A DNA stretch of 64,000 nucleotides from Burkholderia pyrrocinia (GCF_001028665.1 NZ_CP011503.1:2356001-2420000); one strand, 5' to 3'. Shown: positions 35,633 through 44,982, counted from the first letter of the stretch. Translations and numbers: made by a program. Notes: generated from the sequence alone by a model not told the origin.

Positions 35633-38227
35633 TTACTGGCGGTGCCGCTCATCGTGTCCGCCTTGCGGCGGCGGGTTGCTCGGGCGCGGCGCCTCGACGT
35701 GCGGCGCCGGTTGCGGCCGCGGCTCCATCCGGGGCGCGGGCATCGACGGTCGCGGTTCCATGTGCGGCGCGGGCATCGACGGCCGGGGCTCCACACGCGG
35801 CGCCTGCGGCTGCGGGTGCGGCATTTCATGCACGGCGGGAGCAGGCGGGCGGTACTCGTTCACGCGCGGCGGCGCGACTTCGCGGTGCGGTGCCGGTTGC
35901 GCGAATTCGGGGCGCGGTTGCGGCGCGGGGGCGGCCCGTTCCGGTTGCGGCTGCGCATGCTGGGCCGGCGTCGGGAAATCGGGGCGCGGGCGCGGCTGCG
36001 GGACCTGCGCCGTATTGTCGAACCGCGGTTGCGGCAGTGCGCGCGGCGCTTCGTTCCGGCCGCCGGGCTGCGCGCCCTGCGGTGCCGGCGCGCCGTCAGG
36101 ATGCGGTACCGGTACTGGCACCGCGCTGCGCACGGGCGGCAGCGCATTTTGTCCTGCCGCGTGAAGCGCGGTCGGCGGCGTGGGGCGCTGGCGCTCCATC
36201 GGCGCATGCGGCTGCATCCACGCGGGCGACGGCGTGTCGGCTGCGTGTGCGTTGCCGATGCCCGACGGGAAATTGCCGGCCATCGGCGGATGCGGGACGC
36301 CGTTTCCGGGCCCGAATGCCTGATGCGGCGCCGGGTTGCCCGGTGCCTGCGGCATGCCGCCGTTGACGAAGCGTGGCGCATTGGGGTTCTCGCCGTTCGC
36401 AGGCCGTGCAATTGTCGGCGCGCCAGGCACCGGCACCGGTGCGCCCGGCCGTCCGGCCTGCACGGCGGGCGGCTGGCTTTCGCGCGGCGCGCGTGACGGC
36501 TGCACGACGGGGCCGTGCGGATTCACGAGTTGCACGTTGTGCATGGCCCATGCGCCGCCGTTCGGGTTGCCCGGAACACGAACCGGGCGAGCCGTGTAGT
36601 CGGCCGGCACGTTCGTCTTCACGACGGGGGCGCCGGCGCCCGGTACGCGCCCGCCTTGTTGCGCGAGGTGGGCGGCGGCCTGGTCGCGATACGCGGCCGG
36701 CACCGCGGGATTGCGCGTCGCGACGTACGGGTGCTGCGCGATCGCCTCCGGCGGACGGTAGGCGGCATTGCGCAGCCCGCCGGTAAAGCTCTGGCGCACC
36801 GGCGCAATGCCGGGCGTACCCGGCGTCACGTGCGCGTTGCGCCATTGCTGCGGATCGACGTGCTGCGAGAAGTGCGCAACAGGCTGACCGTGCACGAACG
36901 CGGAGGCCGGCACGGCCGTGATCGCGTGCGGCGCGTTGAAGTTCACGTACGTCTTGTTGATGTTGGTGATATTGGTGATATTGGTGATGTTCGTCACGTT
37001 CACGGTCTTGTTCACGTTCACGTTGACGTTGTTCACCACGATGTTGCGGTTCACGCGGTCGTAGTAGTGCGGGCTCCAGCCGCCCCAGCCCGGGTGCCAC
37101 GGCTCGCCCGGGCCGAGCGCGAACCATGCGCAGCCGGCCGCGGCGACGCCGCCGACGGTAAGCGCGACGCTCCAGTCGGGACCGCCGCCGCCGCCGACGA
37201 ACGCGACGAGCGCCGGCGCATAGACGGGCGGCTCGCTGACGACCATCGGGCCGGGCACCCATGCCCAGCTATCGTCCACGTACGCCCAGCGGCCGTAGTG
37301 ATACGGCGCGAAGCCCCACGGTGCATCGTCGACCCACGTCCAGCCCCACGGCGCCTGCCAGATCCAGTGGCCGTCGTGATACGGCGCCCAGTCGGCCGGC
37401 GTGTCGTTCGGCACCCATACCGAGCCGTAATTCGGGGTTTCGCGCCACGTGCCGTTCGCGTCGAGATCCTGGTAGCCGGGAACGTCGCGAGACACGTAGC
37501 GGGCCGATACCGAGCGCTCCTCGGCCGCATCGCGGCTGGCGGCCCACCGGTCGAGCGAGTCGGGGCCCGGCGCTGGCGATTGCTGCGCAACCTGCAGGTC
37601 GGTGCCGGTGAATACGACCTGCTGTCCGGGCGATAGCGGGTACTGCCCGTTGCTGCCGTAGACGGTCGCGCTGCCGCTGCGCACCGTAACCGTCGTGCTT
37701 GCGCCGTCCGGTGCGACATCGACGCGATAGTCGCCGGGGCTGGTGATGCCGAGCGCGAGGTTCGGCGTATCGATTTCGTATGACCTGCCGGCCGGCAGCG
37801 CGCGCACGTGCGTCGATACGGTGCCGAGGCCGACCTTCAGTTGTGTCGTCGAGTCGTCGAGGTTCAGCACCGACAGGCTCGTCGAATTGCCGAGCCGCAC
37901 CGCGGTCGAGCCGATGTGCAGTTCCGAGCGCGCGCCGGCGTCGTTCCAGAGCTGGTCGCCGGTCGTCAGCGGCCGGTTCACGGCGGCATACGACCATGTA
38001 TCGGTGCCGGCCGGTTCGGTCGTCACGGCGCCCGACAGGTAATTGAGTCGTGCAACGCGGCCCGGCGGATCGCCGCCCGGTTGCCGTGCCGCGGCCGCAT
38101 ACGGCGGGGCATCGGCCGATTGCGCGAATGCGGCGGGCAGTGCCGCAAGCGCGGCGAACGCGAGCAGCGTGCAGCGGGCGGTTCGCTTGAGCGTGAACAG
38201 GGTGGCCATGGTGAGCGTCTTCGTCAT
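35633..38227 (-). CDS. large exported FecR-like / DUF6600-type proline-rich protein
   Basis: An 864-residue secreted protein of unknown function. After a signal peptide (LLAFAALAALPAAFAQS) comes a FecR-like beta domain (about residues 55-210: VARLNYLSGAVTTEP ... LHIGSTAVRLGNSTSLSVLNLDD ... YEIDTPNLALGITSPGDYRVDV). A Trp/Tyr/His-rich segment follows (HDGHWIWQAPWGWTWVDDAPWGFAPYHYGRW, WHPGWGGWSPHYYDRVNRN), typical of DUF6600. Then comes an Asn/Val/Thr-Ile repeat (NITNITNITNINKT). The last 400 residues are a disordered Pro/Ala/Gln/Arg tail. Such proteins occur in many beta-proteobacteria and may bind the cell surface. The start may be ATG 38209, six codons in. Confidence 0.75.
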   Translation of the reverse strand: MTKTLTMATLFTLKRTARCTLLAFAALAALPAAFAQSADAPPYAAAARQPGGDPPGRVARLNYLSGAVTTEPAGTDTWSYAAVNRPLTTGDQLWNDAGARSELHIGSTAVRLGNSTSLSVLNLDDSTTQLKVGLGTVSTHVRALPAGRSYEIDTPNLALGITSPGDYRVDVAPDGASTTVTVRSGSATVYGSNGQYPLSPGQQVVFTGTDLQVAQQSPAPGPDSLDRWAASRDAAEERSVSARYVSRDVPGYQDLDANGTWRETPNYGSVWVPNDTPADWAPYHDGHWIWQAPWGWTWVDDAPWGFAPYHYGRWAYVDDSWAWVPGPMVVSEPPVYAPALVAFVGGGGGPDWSVALTVGGVAAAGCAWFALGPGEPWHPGWGGWSPHYYDRVNRNIVVNNVNVNVNKTVNVTNITNITNITNINKTYVNFNAPHAITAVPASAFVHGQPVAHFSQHVDPQQWRNAHVTPGTPGIAPVRQSFTGGLRNAAYRPPEAIAQHPYVATRNPAVPAAYRDQAAAHLAQQGGRVPGAGAPVVKTNVPADYTARPVRVPGNPNGGAWAMHNVQLVNPHGPVVQPSRAPRESQPPAVQAGRPGAPVPVPGAPTIARPANGENPNAPRFVNGGMPQAPGNPAPHQAFGPGNGVPHPPMAGNFPSGIGNAHAADTPSPAWMQPHAPMERQRPTPPTALHAAGQNALPPVRSAVPVPVPHPDGAPAPQGAQPGGRNEAPRALPQPRFDNTAQVPQPRPRPDFPTPAQHAQPQPERAAPAPQPRPEFAQPAPHREVAPPRVNEYRPPAPAVHEMPHPQPQAPRVEPRPSMPAPHMEPRPSMPAPRMEPRPQPAPHVEAPRPSNPPPQGGHDERHRQ
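36950..37030 (-). repeat. short tandem repeat coding for Asn-Ile-Thr triplets
   Basis: A 9-base unit reading TTGGTGATA on the plus strand is repeated about three times, flanked by degenerate copies. It encodes NVTNITNITNITNINKT in the exported protein and could vary in copy number by slippage. Confidence 0.7.
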
Positions 38228-38371
38228 TGTCGCGGCGCGTCGATTCGTGCCGTTGAGTTCACAATATCCGCTCGGCCTGTTTCAATGCTCGGTGTTTTGT
38301 AAGCCGGATGGCACGCGATGTAACAAAACCTGTCCATCGCGCGCCGTTGTCGTGCAGCCGCAATACTGGCG

Positions 38372-39079
38372 TCAAGCGGACGTAAACCACCCGTCGAAAA
38401 CCTGCTGTCCGGGCACGGTGACGCGCAGCACGCGCGGCCGTGCGGAACGCTCGATCCAGCCGTGGGTACAGAAGCTGTCGAGCAGCGCGGCGCCGAGCGC
38501 GCCGCCGAGATGCGAGCGCCGCTCGCTCCAGTCGAGACAGCCGCACGCAAAGCGGCGCCGGCGCGCGCGCTGCTGGGCGACGTCGATGCCCCATTGCGCG
38601 AGCGCCCGGGTGCCGAGTTCGGTGGTCTCGATCGCATCGCCGTTGGCGAGCAGCCAGCCGCGCGAGGTGAGCCCGTCGAAGATGCGCACCGCGAGTTCGC
38701 CGGCCATGTGGTCGTAGCAGGTGCGCGCGTAGCGCAGTTCGGCCGGCACCGTGCGCGACGGCGGCGGAACCGGGCGGTGCGGCGCGGCCGCGCGGGCGAC
38801 GTTCGCGAGCGCTTCGAGCGATGCCGCGATGTCGGACGATGCGATCCGGTAATAGCGGTGCCGGCCGCGCACGTCGAGCGCGAGCAGGCCGCCATCGGTC
38901 AGCCGCGCAAGGTGTGCGCTCGCCGCGGACGGCGACAGCCCCGCGATCATCGTCAGTTCGCCGGCCGGTCGTGCGCTGCCGTCCATCAGCACCCACAGCA
39001 TCGCGGCGCGCCCCGGGTCGGCGATCAGTGCGCCGATGCGGCTCAGGCCCGGAAAGTGGTGGTCGTCTTGATCGGTCAT
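38372..39079 (-). CDS. ArsR-type winged-helix transcriptional regulator
   Basis: A 235-residue regulator. The N-terminal ArsR-like winged helix is IGALIADPGRAAMLWVLMDGSARPAGELTMIAGLSPSAASAHLARLTDGGLLALDVRGRHRYYRI, with the recognition helix at SPSAASAHLARL. The C-terminal half (about 130 residues) contains a possible metal or redox site RFACGCLDWSERRSHLGGALG and a second small winged motif. This long form is the YdfF-like ArsR group. ATG 39079 starts the family-like MTDQDDHHFPGLSRIGALI. It precedes the FecR-like gene on the same strand by 144 bases, but co-transcription is unproven. Confidence 0.85.
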   Translation of the reverse strand: MTDQDDHHFPGLSRIGALIADPGRAAMLWVLMDGSARPAGELTMIAGLSPSAASAHLARLTDGGLLALDVRGRHRYYRIASSDIAASLEALANVARAAAPHRPVPPPSRTVPAELRYARTCYDHMAGELAVRIFDGLTSRGWLLANGDAIETTELGTRALAQWGIDVAQQRARRRRFACGCLDWSERRSHLGGALGAALLDSFCTHGWIERSARPRVLRVTVPGQQVFDGWFTSA

Positions 39080-39280
39080 CGTCGTGTCTCGTCTGGCGGG
39101 ATGATCTGCAGTGTAGTGGGTGCGGGCATTCGATGTTTCCGATCCGGCTGAAATGTCGGATGCAGCGGTGCCGGCACGGGCACCGGCGATGCGGCGGACC
39201 GGACTGCGGCCCCGCGCGGGGCGCGCGTAGAATGGCCGGACGCGGCGGCAGCGGGCCGCCGCACGTGACACGAAGCAATG

Positions 39281-39421
39281 ATGAAGACGATTTTCTGCCT
39301 GTTGGCGGCCGCGCTCGTCTGCGTGGCCTGTGCGCAGGGCGGCGCGGGCGCCGCCGGCGAGCGGGGCGGCAGCCTCGAGATGTACGGGACGATCGACCAG
39401 GGCATCACGATACGCCGCTGA
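39281..39421 (+). CDS. 46-residue lipoprotein-like peptide with porin-like end
   Basis: A short frame coding for a peptide with a typical signal sequence (MKTIFCLLAAALVCVACAQGG). A cysteine at residue 17 follows CVA, so a lipobox is only approximate. The last part, GSLEMYGTIDQGITIRR, resembles the start of the first beta strand of Burkholderia general porins (SVTLYGxIDxGI), then stops. It could be a real small lipoprotein or the remnant of a porin gene. A double ATG at 39278/39281 is present with GAAGC upstream. Weak evidence of expression. Confidence 0.4.
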   Translation: MKTIFCLLAAALVCVACAQGGAGAAGERGGSLEMYGTIDQGITIRR

Positions 39422-39551
39422 CGGGCACCGATCCGTGTGCGTTTCAGGGGCGCCAGCACTGCCGCGCCACACGGGGCGCGCCGCGACGCGTTGCCGCAGT
39501 GCAACGTATAATGGCCCGATTACAGCGCCCCTGCCGCCTGGAGCCAACAAG

Positions 39552-40064
39552 ATGTCCCAACCGTCCCCCGTACCGGCCGCCCTCGACCGCACCGAAACCG
39601 TCTTCCGCTTCCTCGCCGAGCCGTCGTCCGTGAACTTCGGCGGCAAGGTGCATGGCGGCGCGCTGATGAAGTGGATCGACGAAGTCGCGTATGCGTGCGC
39701 GGCCGTCTGGTCGAGCCGCTATTGCGTGACGGTCAGCGTCGGCAACATCCGTTTCCAGCGTCCGATCCTGGTCGGCAATCTCGTCGAGTTGAAGGCGCGC
39801 GTCGTCGCGACGGGGCGCACCAGCATGCACATCCATGTGTCCGTGCACGCCGGCGATCCGAAGGGCGGCGTGCTGCGCCAGACGACCGACTGCCTCGTCG
39901 TGTTCGTCGCGGTCGACGAGAACGGCAACCCGGTGCCGGTGCCGCCGTTCGTGCCCGAGACCGACGAGCAGAAGGTGCTCGCGAAATATGCGGCCGACGT
40001 GCGGGCCGCGCTCGACAAGATCGTCGAGATGAAGCCGGAAGAGGTCGCGAAGGGCGCGGTCTGA
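39552..40064 (+). CDS. acyl-CoA thioesterase, hotdog fold (YciA/BACH type)
   Basis: Hydrolyses acyl-CoA to free acid and CoA. The 170 residues form one hotdog domain: VFRFLAEPSSVNFGGKVHGGALMKWIDEVAYACAAVWSSRYCVTVSVGNIRFQRPI with the active-site region NFGGKVHGG, then TSMHIHVSVHAGDPKGG and LVVFVAVDENGNPVPVPPF. The YciA/BACH subgroup is supported by the VHGG and VDENGNP motifs. ATG 39552 has AAG-rich sequence upstream but no strong ribosome site. Convergent with fumC. Confidence 0.88.
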   Translation: MSQPSPVPAALDRTETVFRFLAEPSSVNFGGKVHGGALMKWIDEVAYACAAVWSSRYCVTVSVGNIRFQRPILVGNLVELKARVVATGRTSMHIHVSVHAGDPKGGVLRQTTDCLVVFVAVDENGNPVPVPPFVPETDEQKVLAKYAADVRAALDKIVEMKPEEVAKGAV

Positions 40065-40118
40065 CCGCGCGGGCGCCGCGCCTTTCGCGCCGTGCCCGTC
40101 GTCCTGTCGGTACTGTCG

Positions 40119-41513
40119 TTACCGCGTCCCGATCATCTGCTCGGGACGCACCCACGCATCGAATTCCGCGTCGGTCAGGTAGCCGAGTGCGAGCGCGGCG
40201 GCCTTCAGCGTCGTGCCTTCCTTGTGCGCCTTTTTCGCGATCTGCGCGGACTTGTCGTAGCCGATATGCGGATTGAGCGCCGTCACGAGCATCAGCGATT
40301 CGTTCAGCAGCAGGTCGATGCGCGCGCGGTTCGGCTCGATGCCCACCGCGCAGTGGTCGTTGAAGCTCTGCGCGCCGTCGGCGAGCAGCCGCACCGATTG
40401 CAGCACGTTGTGCGCGATCATCGGCCGGAACACGTTCAGCTCGAAATTGCCGCTCGCGCCGCCGACGTTGACCGCGACGTCGTTGCCGAACACCTGGCAG
40501 CACAGCATCGTCACGGCCTCCGACTGCGTCGGGTTCACCTTGCCCGGCATGATCGAGCTGCCCGGCTCGTTCTCCGGAATCGACAGCTCGCCGAGCCCGC
40601 AGCGCGGCCCGCTCGCGAGCCAGCGGACATCGTTCGCGATCTTCATCAGGCCGGCCGCGACGGTCTTCAGCGCGCCGTGCGCGAACACCAGCGCGTCGGC
40701 CGCCGCCATCACCTCGAACTTGCTCGGCGCCGTCACGAACGGCAGCTTCGCCAGCCGGCCGATTTCGTCGGCGACGCGCACCGCGAACTCCGGATGCGCA
40801 TTCAGCCCCGTGCCGACCGCAGTGCCGCCGAGCGCGAGTTCGTACAGGTGCGGCAGTGCCGATTCGACGTGACGGACACTCTGGTCGAGTTGCGCGACGT
40901 AGCCGGAAAACTCCTGGCCGAGCGTGAGCGGTGTCGCGTCCTGCAGGTGCGTGCGGCCGATCTTCACGATGTCGGCGAACGCCTTCGATTTCGCGTCGAG
41001 CGTCGTGCGCAGCGTGCGCAGCGCCGGCAGCAGGTGGTTGACGATCGCGTATGCGGCCGCGACGTGCATCGCGGTCGGGAACACGTCGTTCGACGACTGG
41101 CCGCGGTTCACGTCGTCGTTCGGATGAACCTTGCGCGCTTCGCCGCGTTCGCCGCCCATCAACTCGCTCGCGCGGTTCGCGATCACCTCGTTGAGGTTCA
41201 TGTTGGTCTGCGTGCCGGAGCCCGTCTGCCAGACGGCGAGCGGGAATTCGCGCGGATGCTTGCCGGCGATGATCTCGTCGGCCGCGTCGATGATCGCGCG
41301 CGCCTTGTCGTCGGCCAGCACGCCGAGCGACTGGTTCACGGCTGCCGCGGCGCGCTTGACGATCGCCAGCGCGTGGATCAGCTCGGGCGACTGCTTCTCC
41401 GTCGAGATCCGGAAATTCTGCAGCGAGCGCTCGGTCTGCGCGCCCCAGAGCCGGTCGGCCGGCACGGCGATCTCGCCGAACGTGTCGCGTTCCATCCGAA
41501 CTGCTTCGTTCAT
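40119..41513 (-). CDS. fumC: fumarate hydratase class II
   Basis: Iron-free fumarase of the TCA cycle. The 464 residues show [66 protein letters not shown], and the signature loop [16 protein letters not shown] containing the catalytic serine. [10 protein letters not shown] and the C-terminal [27 protein letters not shown] end fit class II fumarase rather than aspartase or argininosuccinate lyase. ATG 41513 follows a GGAG box. It lies between the convergent thioesterase and a MATE pump gene on the same strand, 150 bases away. Confidence 0.95.
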   Translation of the reverse strand: MNEAVRMERDTFGEIAVPADRLWGAQTERSLQNFRISTEKQSPELIHALAIVKRAAAAVNQSLGVLADDKARAIIDAADEIIAGKHPREFPLAVWQTGSGTQTNMNLNEVIANRASELMGGERGEARKVHPNDDVNRGQSSNDVFPTAMHVAAAYAIVNHLLPALRTLRTTLDAKSKAFADIVKIGRTHLQDATPLTLGQEFSGYVAQLDQSVRHVESALPHLYELALGGTAVGTGLNAHPEFAVRVADEIGRLAKLPFVTAPSKFEVMAAADALVFAHGALKTVAAGLMKIANDVRWLASGPRCGLGELSIPENEPGSSIMPGKVNPTQSEAVTMLCCQVFGNDVAVNVGGASGNFELNVFRPMIAHNVLQSVRLLADGAQSFNDHCAVGIEPNRARIDLLLNESLMLVTALNPHIGYDKSAQIAKKAHKEGTTLKAAALALGYLTDAEFDAWVRPEQMIGTR

Positions 41514-41663
41514 GATGCACTCCTCTTGGAAAGGGGGAAGGCCGCGCAAGGCGCGGCGTCGGGCGTATCGTGAGGCAGTCGCGCCGCTCGCGCGGCGTCT
41601 TCGGGACTTCGGGTCTTCAACCGACAAGCATAGCGCCGGCCGCGATTTCGTGTCGTGTCGCGC

Positions 41664-43052
41664 TCAGTGCCGCGCCGCGATGAGCGACGCGGTCTTCAGA
41701 TGAAAGCGCCACGCCATCAGCGCGGCGACGCTCGCGAGGCCGGCCGCGAGCCCCCACCACAGGCCGCGCGCGCCGAGGCCCGCATGGAACGCGAACCAGT
41801 AGCCGGTCGGGAAGCCGATGCCCCAGTAACCGAAGGTCGCGGCGAGCATCGGGATGCGCGTGTCCTTCAGGCCGCGCAGCGCGCCCGACGCGACGGTCTG
41901 CATCCCGTCGACGATCTGGAATACTGCGGCGATGCCGAGCAGCGACGCGGCGAGCGACACCGTGGCCGCGTTGGTCGGGTCGTCGAGGTGAAGGTACAGG
42001 CCGACGATCGTGTGCGGTGCGACGATCATCACGACGCCCGACAGCGACATGAACGCGACGCCGAGCGCGAGCGCGACGAAGCCCGCATGCCGCGCGGCGA
42101 CGGGCGAGCCCGCGCCGACCCAGTAGCCGACGCGGACGTTGGCGGCCTGGCCGATCGCGAGCGGCACCATGAACGATACCGACGCGACATTCAGCGCGAT
42201 CTGGTGTGCGGCGAGCGACGTCGCGCCGAGCACGCCGACCGTGAGGCCGGTGCCGAGGAACAGCGTCGATTCGACCCCGTACGTGATCGCGACCGGCCAG
42301 CCGATGCCGATCAGCTCGCCCATCACGGGCAGCTTCGGGCGCGCCGCGGTCACGAAATGGCGGAAGCGCTGCCGGCCGTGCAGCAGCCAGATCAGCGCGA
42401 GCGCGGTGAGCCAGATCGTGATCGTCGTCGCGACCGCCGAACCGAGAAAGCCGAGGCGTGGCAGCCCGAATGCGCCGTGGATCAGCCCGTAGTTCAGCAC
42501 GCCGTTGACGCCGACACCGCCGATCGACACCCACAGCAGCCGCCGTGCGGCGCCGATCGCCGGCAGGAACGCGCGCATCAGCCCGACGCCGATCAGGCTG
42601 CCGAGCGCCGCGAAGCGCAGGATGCCCGTGTATTCGCCGACGTGATGCGCGAGCAGCGGCGGCTCGTGGAACATCAGCAGGATCGGTTCGGCCAGCGACA
42701 GCGCGACGATCGCCGGAATCGCGAGCAGCACGGACAGCGCGAAGCCCGTCCAGTAGATGTGCGGCACGCGGTCCTCCGCCTGGGCGCCGCGCGCATGCGC
42801 GACGCTCACGCTGACCGACGACAGCACGCCTTGCAGAATGGTGACGATGACGAAGAAGAAGTTCGCGCCGAGACCGCCGGCCGCGAGCGAATCGGGGCCG
42901 AGCGAGCCGAGCAGCACCGTGTCGGTGACGCTCATCGCCATCTGTGAAAGTTGCGCGATCGCGAGCGGTGCGGCGAGGCGCGCGGTATCGGCGGCGTGAC
43001 TGGACAGGGACGGCGGCGCGGCGGCCGTCCGCGTGAGACCGGAATGCGACAT
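41664..43052 (-). CDS. MATE family multidrug efflux transporter (NorM-like)
   Basis: A 462-residue integral membrane protein with about twelve hydrophobic helices in two repeated halves. The start LAAPLAIAQLSQMAMSVTDTVLLGSLGPDSLAAGGLG is the MATE N-terminal signature, and GVESTLFLGTGLTVGVLGATSLAAHQIALNVASVSFMVPLAIGQAANVRVGYWVGAG is the second-half signature. Exports cationic drugs and dyes by Na+ or H+ exchange in this family. Substrates cannot be assigned. ATG 43052 is the first good start. Confidence 0.92.
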   Translation of the reverse strand: MSHSGLTRTAAAPPSLSSHAADTARLAAPLAIAQLSQMAMSVTDTVLLGSLGPDSLAAGGLGANFFFVIVTILQGVLSSVSVSVAHARGAQAEDRVPHIYWTGFALSVLLAIPAIVALSLAEPILLMFHEPPLLAHHVGEYTGILRFAALGSLIGVGLMRAFLPAIGAARRLLWVSIGGVGVNGVLNYGLIHGAFGLPRLGFLGSAVATTITIWLTALALIWLLHGRQRFRHFVTAARPKLPVMGELIGIGWPVAITYGVESTLFLGTGLTVGVLGATSLAAHQIALNVASVSFMVPLAIGQAANVRVGYWVGAGSPVAARHAGFVALALGVAFMSLSGVVMIVAPHTIVGLYLHLDDPTNAATVSLAASLLGIAAVFQIVDGMQTVASGALRGLKDTRIPMLAATFGYWGIGFPTGYWFAFHAGLGARGLWWGLAAGLASVAALMAWRFHLKTASLIAARH

Positions 43053-43180
43053 GGAATGGGCGCTCGCGCGGGTGCAGGCCCGCGCTGTCTGTATTTATTT
43101 TGAGAGACGGCTAGCTTACGGCTTTATTCGTACGGTGTCGAACGCGCGCGCCGATGGCCATGTCGCGGACAGGGGAACGC

Positions 43181-43399
43181 CTAAGCCTCGCGCACCGCGA
43201 TGCGCGTGTCGCCGAGCAGCACGACCTGGCCCGCGCGGATCTTGCAGGTCTTGCGAAGCTCGACCGCGCCGTCGACTTTCACCGCGCCGGACGCGACGAT
43301 CAGCTTCGCGGTGCCGCCGCTGTCCGCGAGGCCGGTGATCTTGAGAAGGTTGTGCAGCTCGACGTATTCGCCGGTCAGCGTGAAATCCAGATTGGGCAT
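43181..43399 (-). CDS. S4-domain RNA-binding protein (YbcJ-like)
   Basis: A 72-residue protein made only of an S4-like fold: LTGEYVELHNLLKITGLADSGGTAKLIVASGAVKVDGAVELRKTCKIRAGQVV. It matches the YbcJ/RNA-binding S4 family of about 70 residues. Probably binds structured RNA, perhaps rRNA; no target is known. ATG 43399 gives the complete domain. Upstream in-frame sequence to 44173 has no coding character. Confidence 0.87.
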   Translation of the reverse strand: MPNLDFTLTGEYVELHNLLKITGLADSGGTAKLIVASGAVKVDGAVELRKTCKIRAGQVVLLGDTRIAVREA

Positions 43400-43669
43400 G
43401 ACGAAGAAGGCGCGCAATGCGCGGGAGGAATCGCCCCGCATCATACGGCACCGCGGGCCGGCGCGCGAGCGCGGGCGGTCGCGGCCCGCAGTTGTTAAGG
43501 ACTGTGAGCGATTCGTCAGCAAATGAAACGGTGGGTAACAGTCTGAGAGATTCGAGAACTGGCCGTGCGGGCCGCGGGTCTTTTGTCGTACCTGCTGCGT
43601 GTTGCGGCGGGGGACGCGACGGACCGCATCGCTGCGGTCCGCGCCCACAACTTCTTGAGGAGGATTGTC

Positions 43670-44071
43670 ATGTCCAAGATTCGTACGATGCTGATCGGTG
43701 CCGCGTTGACGGCGTTCGCCACTTCGGCCGCGTTTGCCCAGACGGGCACGGCGGTGCAGGGCGCGGCAGGTGCCGGCGTGCAGGCGCAGACCCCGGCGGC
43801 GGGTGTCGGCGCGGGCGTGCAGGGCAGCGCCGGCGCGAACGCGTCGGGCAATGCGGTCGGCGGCGCAACCGATGCGGTCGGCGCGGCAGCCGACGGCGCG
43901 AAGGATACGGCGGCGTCGGCCGTCCACTCGGCCAAGAAGCACACGAAGCATGCCGCGAAGTCGGCCAAGAGCCATGTCGGCTCGGCCAAGGCGAAGGCCG
44001 GCGCAGCGACCGAAGGCGACGCATCGGTCGGCGCGGAGGGCGGTGCATCGGCCCAGGGCGCCACGCAGTAA
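43670..44071 (+). CDS. alanine-rich exported hypothetical protein
   Basis: A 133-residue protein with a signal peptide (MLIGAALTAFATSAAFAQ). The mature part is a low-complexity Ala/Gly region (GAAGAGVQAQTPAAGVGAGVQGSAGANASGNAVGG), then a helix-prone, lysine/histidine-rich stretch (SAVHSAKKHTKHAAKSAKSHVGSAKAKAGAA). GAGGAGG lies about eight bases before ATG 43670, a strong ribosome site. No known domain. The lysine-rich helix resembles histone-like or desiccation-type proteins superficially; no function is claimed. Followed by a strong terminator. Confidence 0.65.
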   Translation: MSKIRTMLIGAALTAFATSAAFAQTGTAVQGAAGAGVQAQTPAAGVGAGVQGSAGANASGNAVGGATDAVGAAADGAKDTAASAVHSAKKHTKHAAKSAKSHVGSAKAKAGAATEGDASVGAEGGASAQGATQ

Positions 44072-44136
44072 GCGGTGCCCGGCGCCCCCGCACGATACGC
44101 GTCCCGGACGGCGTGCCGTGACGGTGGCCGTCCGGC

Positions 44137-44170
44137 GGCCCGGTTCGCTTCGTGCGAACCGGGCCGTTTT
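44137..44170 (+). terminator. intrinsic terminator after the alanine-rich gene
   Basis: The 12-bp perfect stem GGCCCGGTTCGC (44137-44148) / GCGAACCGGGCC (44154-44165) has loop TTCGT, then GTTTTC. Confidence 0.82.
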
Positions 44171-44205
44171 CATGGGTTCGTGCTTTCAGCAGGTCAGGCG
44201 CGCGG

Positions 44206-44982
44206 TCACGGCCGGCGCTGTCCTTGTCCCTGGCCCTGCGCGGGGCGCGCGGCGGCCGGCGTGAACACGCCGCGCAGCCACACGGCGAGCCGCGCGAAGA
44301 CGTCGTACGGCTCTTCGACGAAGATCTCCGGTTTCAGCAGCCGCAGGTATTCCATGATCTGCTGCGCTTCCTGTTTCTGGAACGAGCCGTGTGCGAGCCC
44401 GAGCCGCAGCAGCCCGCGCAGTTCGCCGAGCTTGTCGCGCGCGGTGCTGCCGACGCTCATCTCGCATGCGAGCTTGGCCTCGTAGATCCGTTGCCGCAGC
44501 GATTCCGCGAGCCGCCACGCGGGCGTCTGCATCAGTTCCTCGAGCGCCTGGATGTCCTGGGCCGCCCCCTTGATCTGCGACGCGAGCGGGTCGATCAGCG
44601 ACGGGTCGCCCTGCGCTTCGGCGACGATCGCCTTCGCCCAGTCGCGGCACGCCTTTGCGAGTTCGTCGGGCGTCCATTCGGAGCGCGACGCGAAGCCGAA
44701 GCCGAATTCGCCGGCCTGCCGCATCAGGATCGCGACGACGTCCGGAACTTCCTTGTCGAGCGTGCGCTTTGCCCACGCGTACTGGCCGCCCTGCAGCATT
44801 CGCTGCACCGCGTGCTCGGTCAGCGGCACCATGTTGTCGAGCAGCTTCGCGCGCAGGAAATCCTCGAACGACGGCGTCGCGAACTGCGGGTCGAGTTTCA
44901 GCGACACGCGGACGAACGCGTCGTAGTCCTTGCGCAGGGACTCGAGCGTGTCGTCTTTGAGGGAAAGGGTGATCTGGCCCAT
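44206..44982 (-). CDS. conserved hypothetical protein, helical, 258 residues
   Basis: Not recognised. The sequence begins MGQITLSLKDDTLESLRKDYDAFVRVSLKLDPQFATPSFEDFLRAKLLDNM and is mostly predicted alpha-helix, with no signal peptide or membrane segment. A charged, amphipathic middle part (EFGFGFASRSEWTPDELAKACRDWAKAIVAEAQ) is followed by helices with QKQEAQQIMEYLRLLKPEIFVEEPYDVFARLAVWLRGVF. The Gln/Gly tail QGQGQGQRRP is disordered. Regular codon use supports a real gene. ATG 44982 is preferred to the one at 45024. The next gene upstream on this strand is azlD, 161 bases away. Confidence 0.7.
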   Translation of the reverse strand: MGQITLSLKDDTLESLRKDYDAFVRVSLKLDPQFATPSFEDFLRAKLLDNMVPLTEHAVQRMLQGGQYAWAKRTLDKEVPDVVAILMRQAGEFGFGFASRSEWTPDELAKACRDWAKAIVAEAQGDPSLIDPLASQIKGAAQDIQALEELMQTPAWRLAESLRQRIYEAKLACEMSVGSTARDKLGELRGLLRLGLAHGSFQKQEAQQIMEYLRLLKPEIFVEEPYDVFARLAVWLRGVFTPAAARPAQGQGQGQRRP

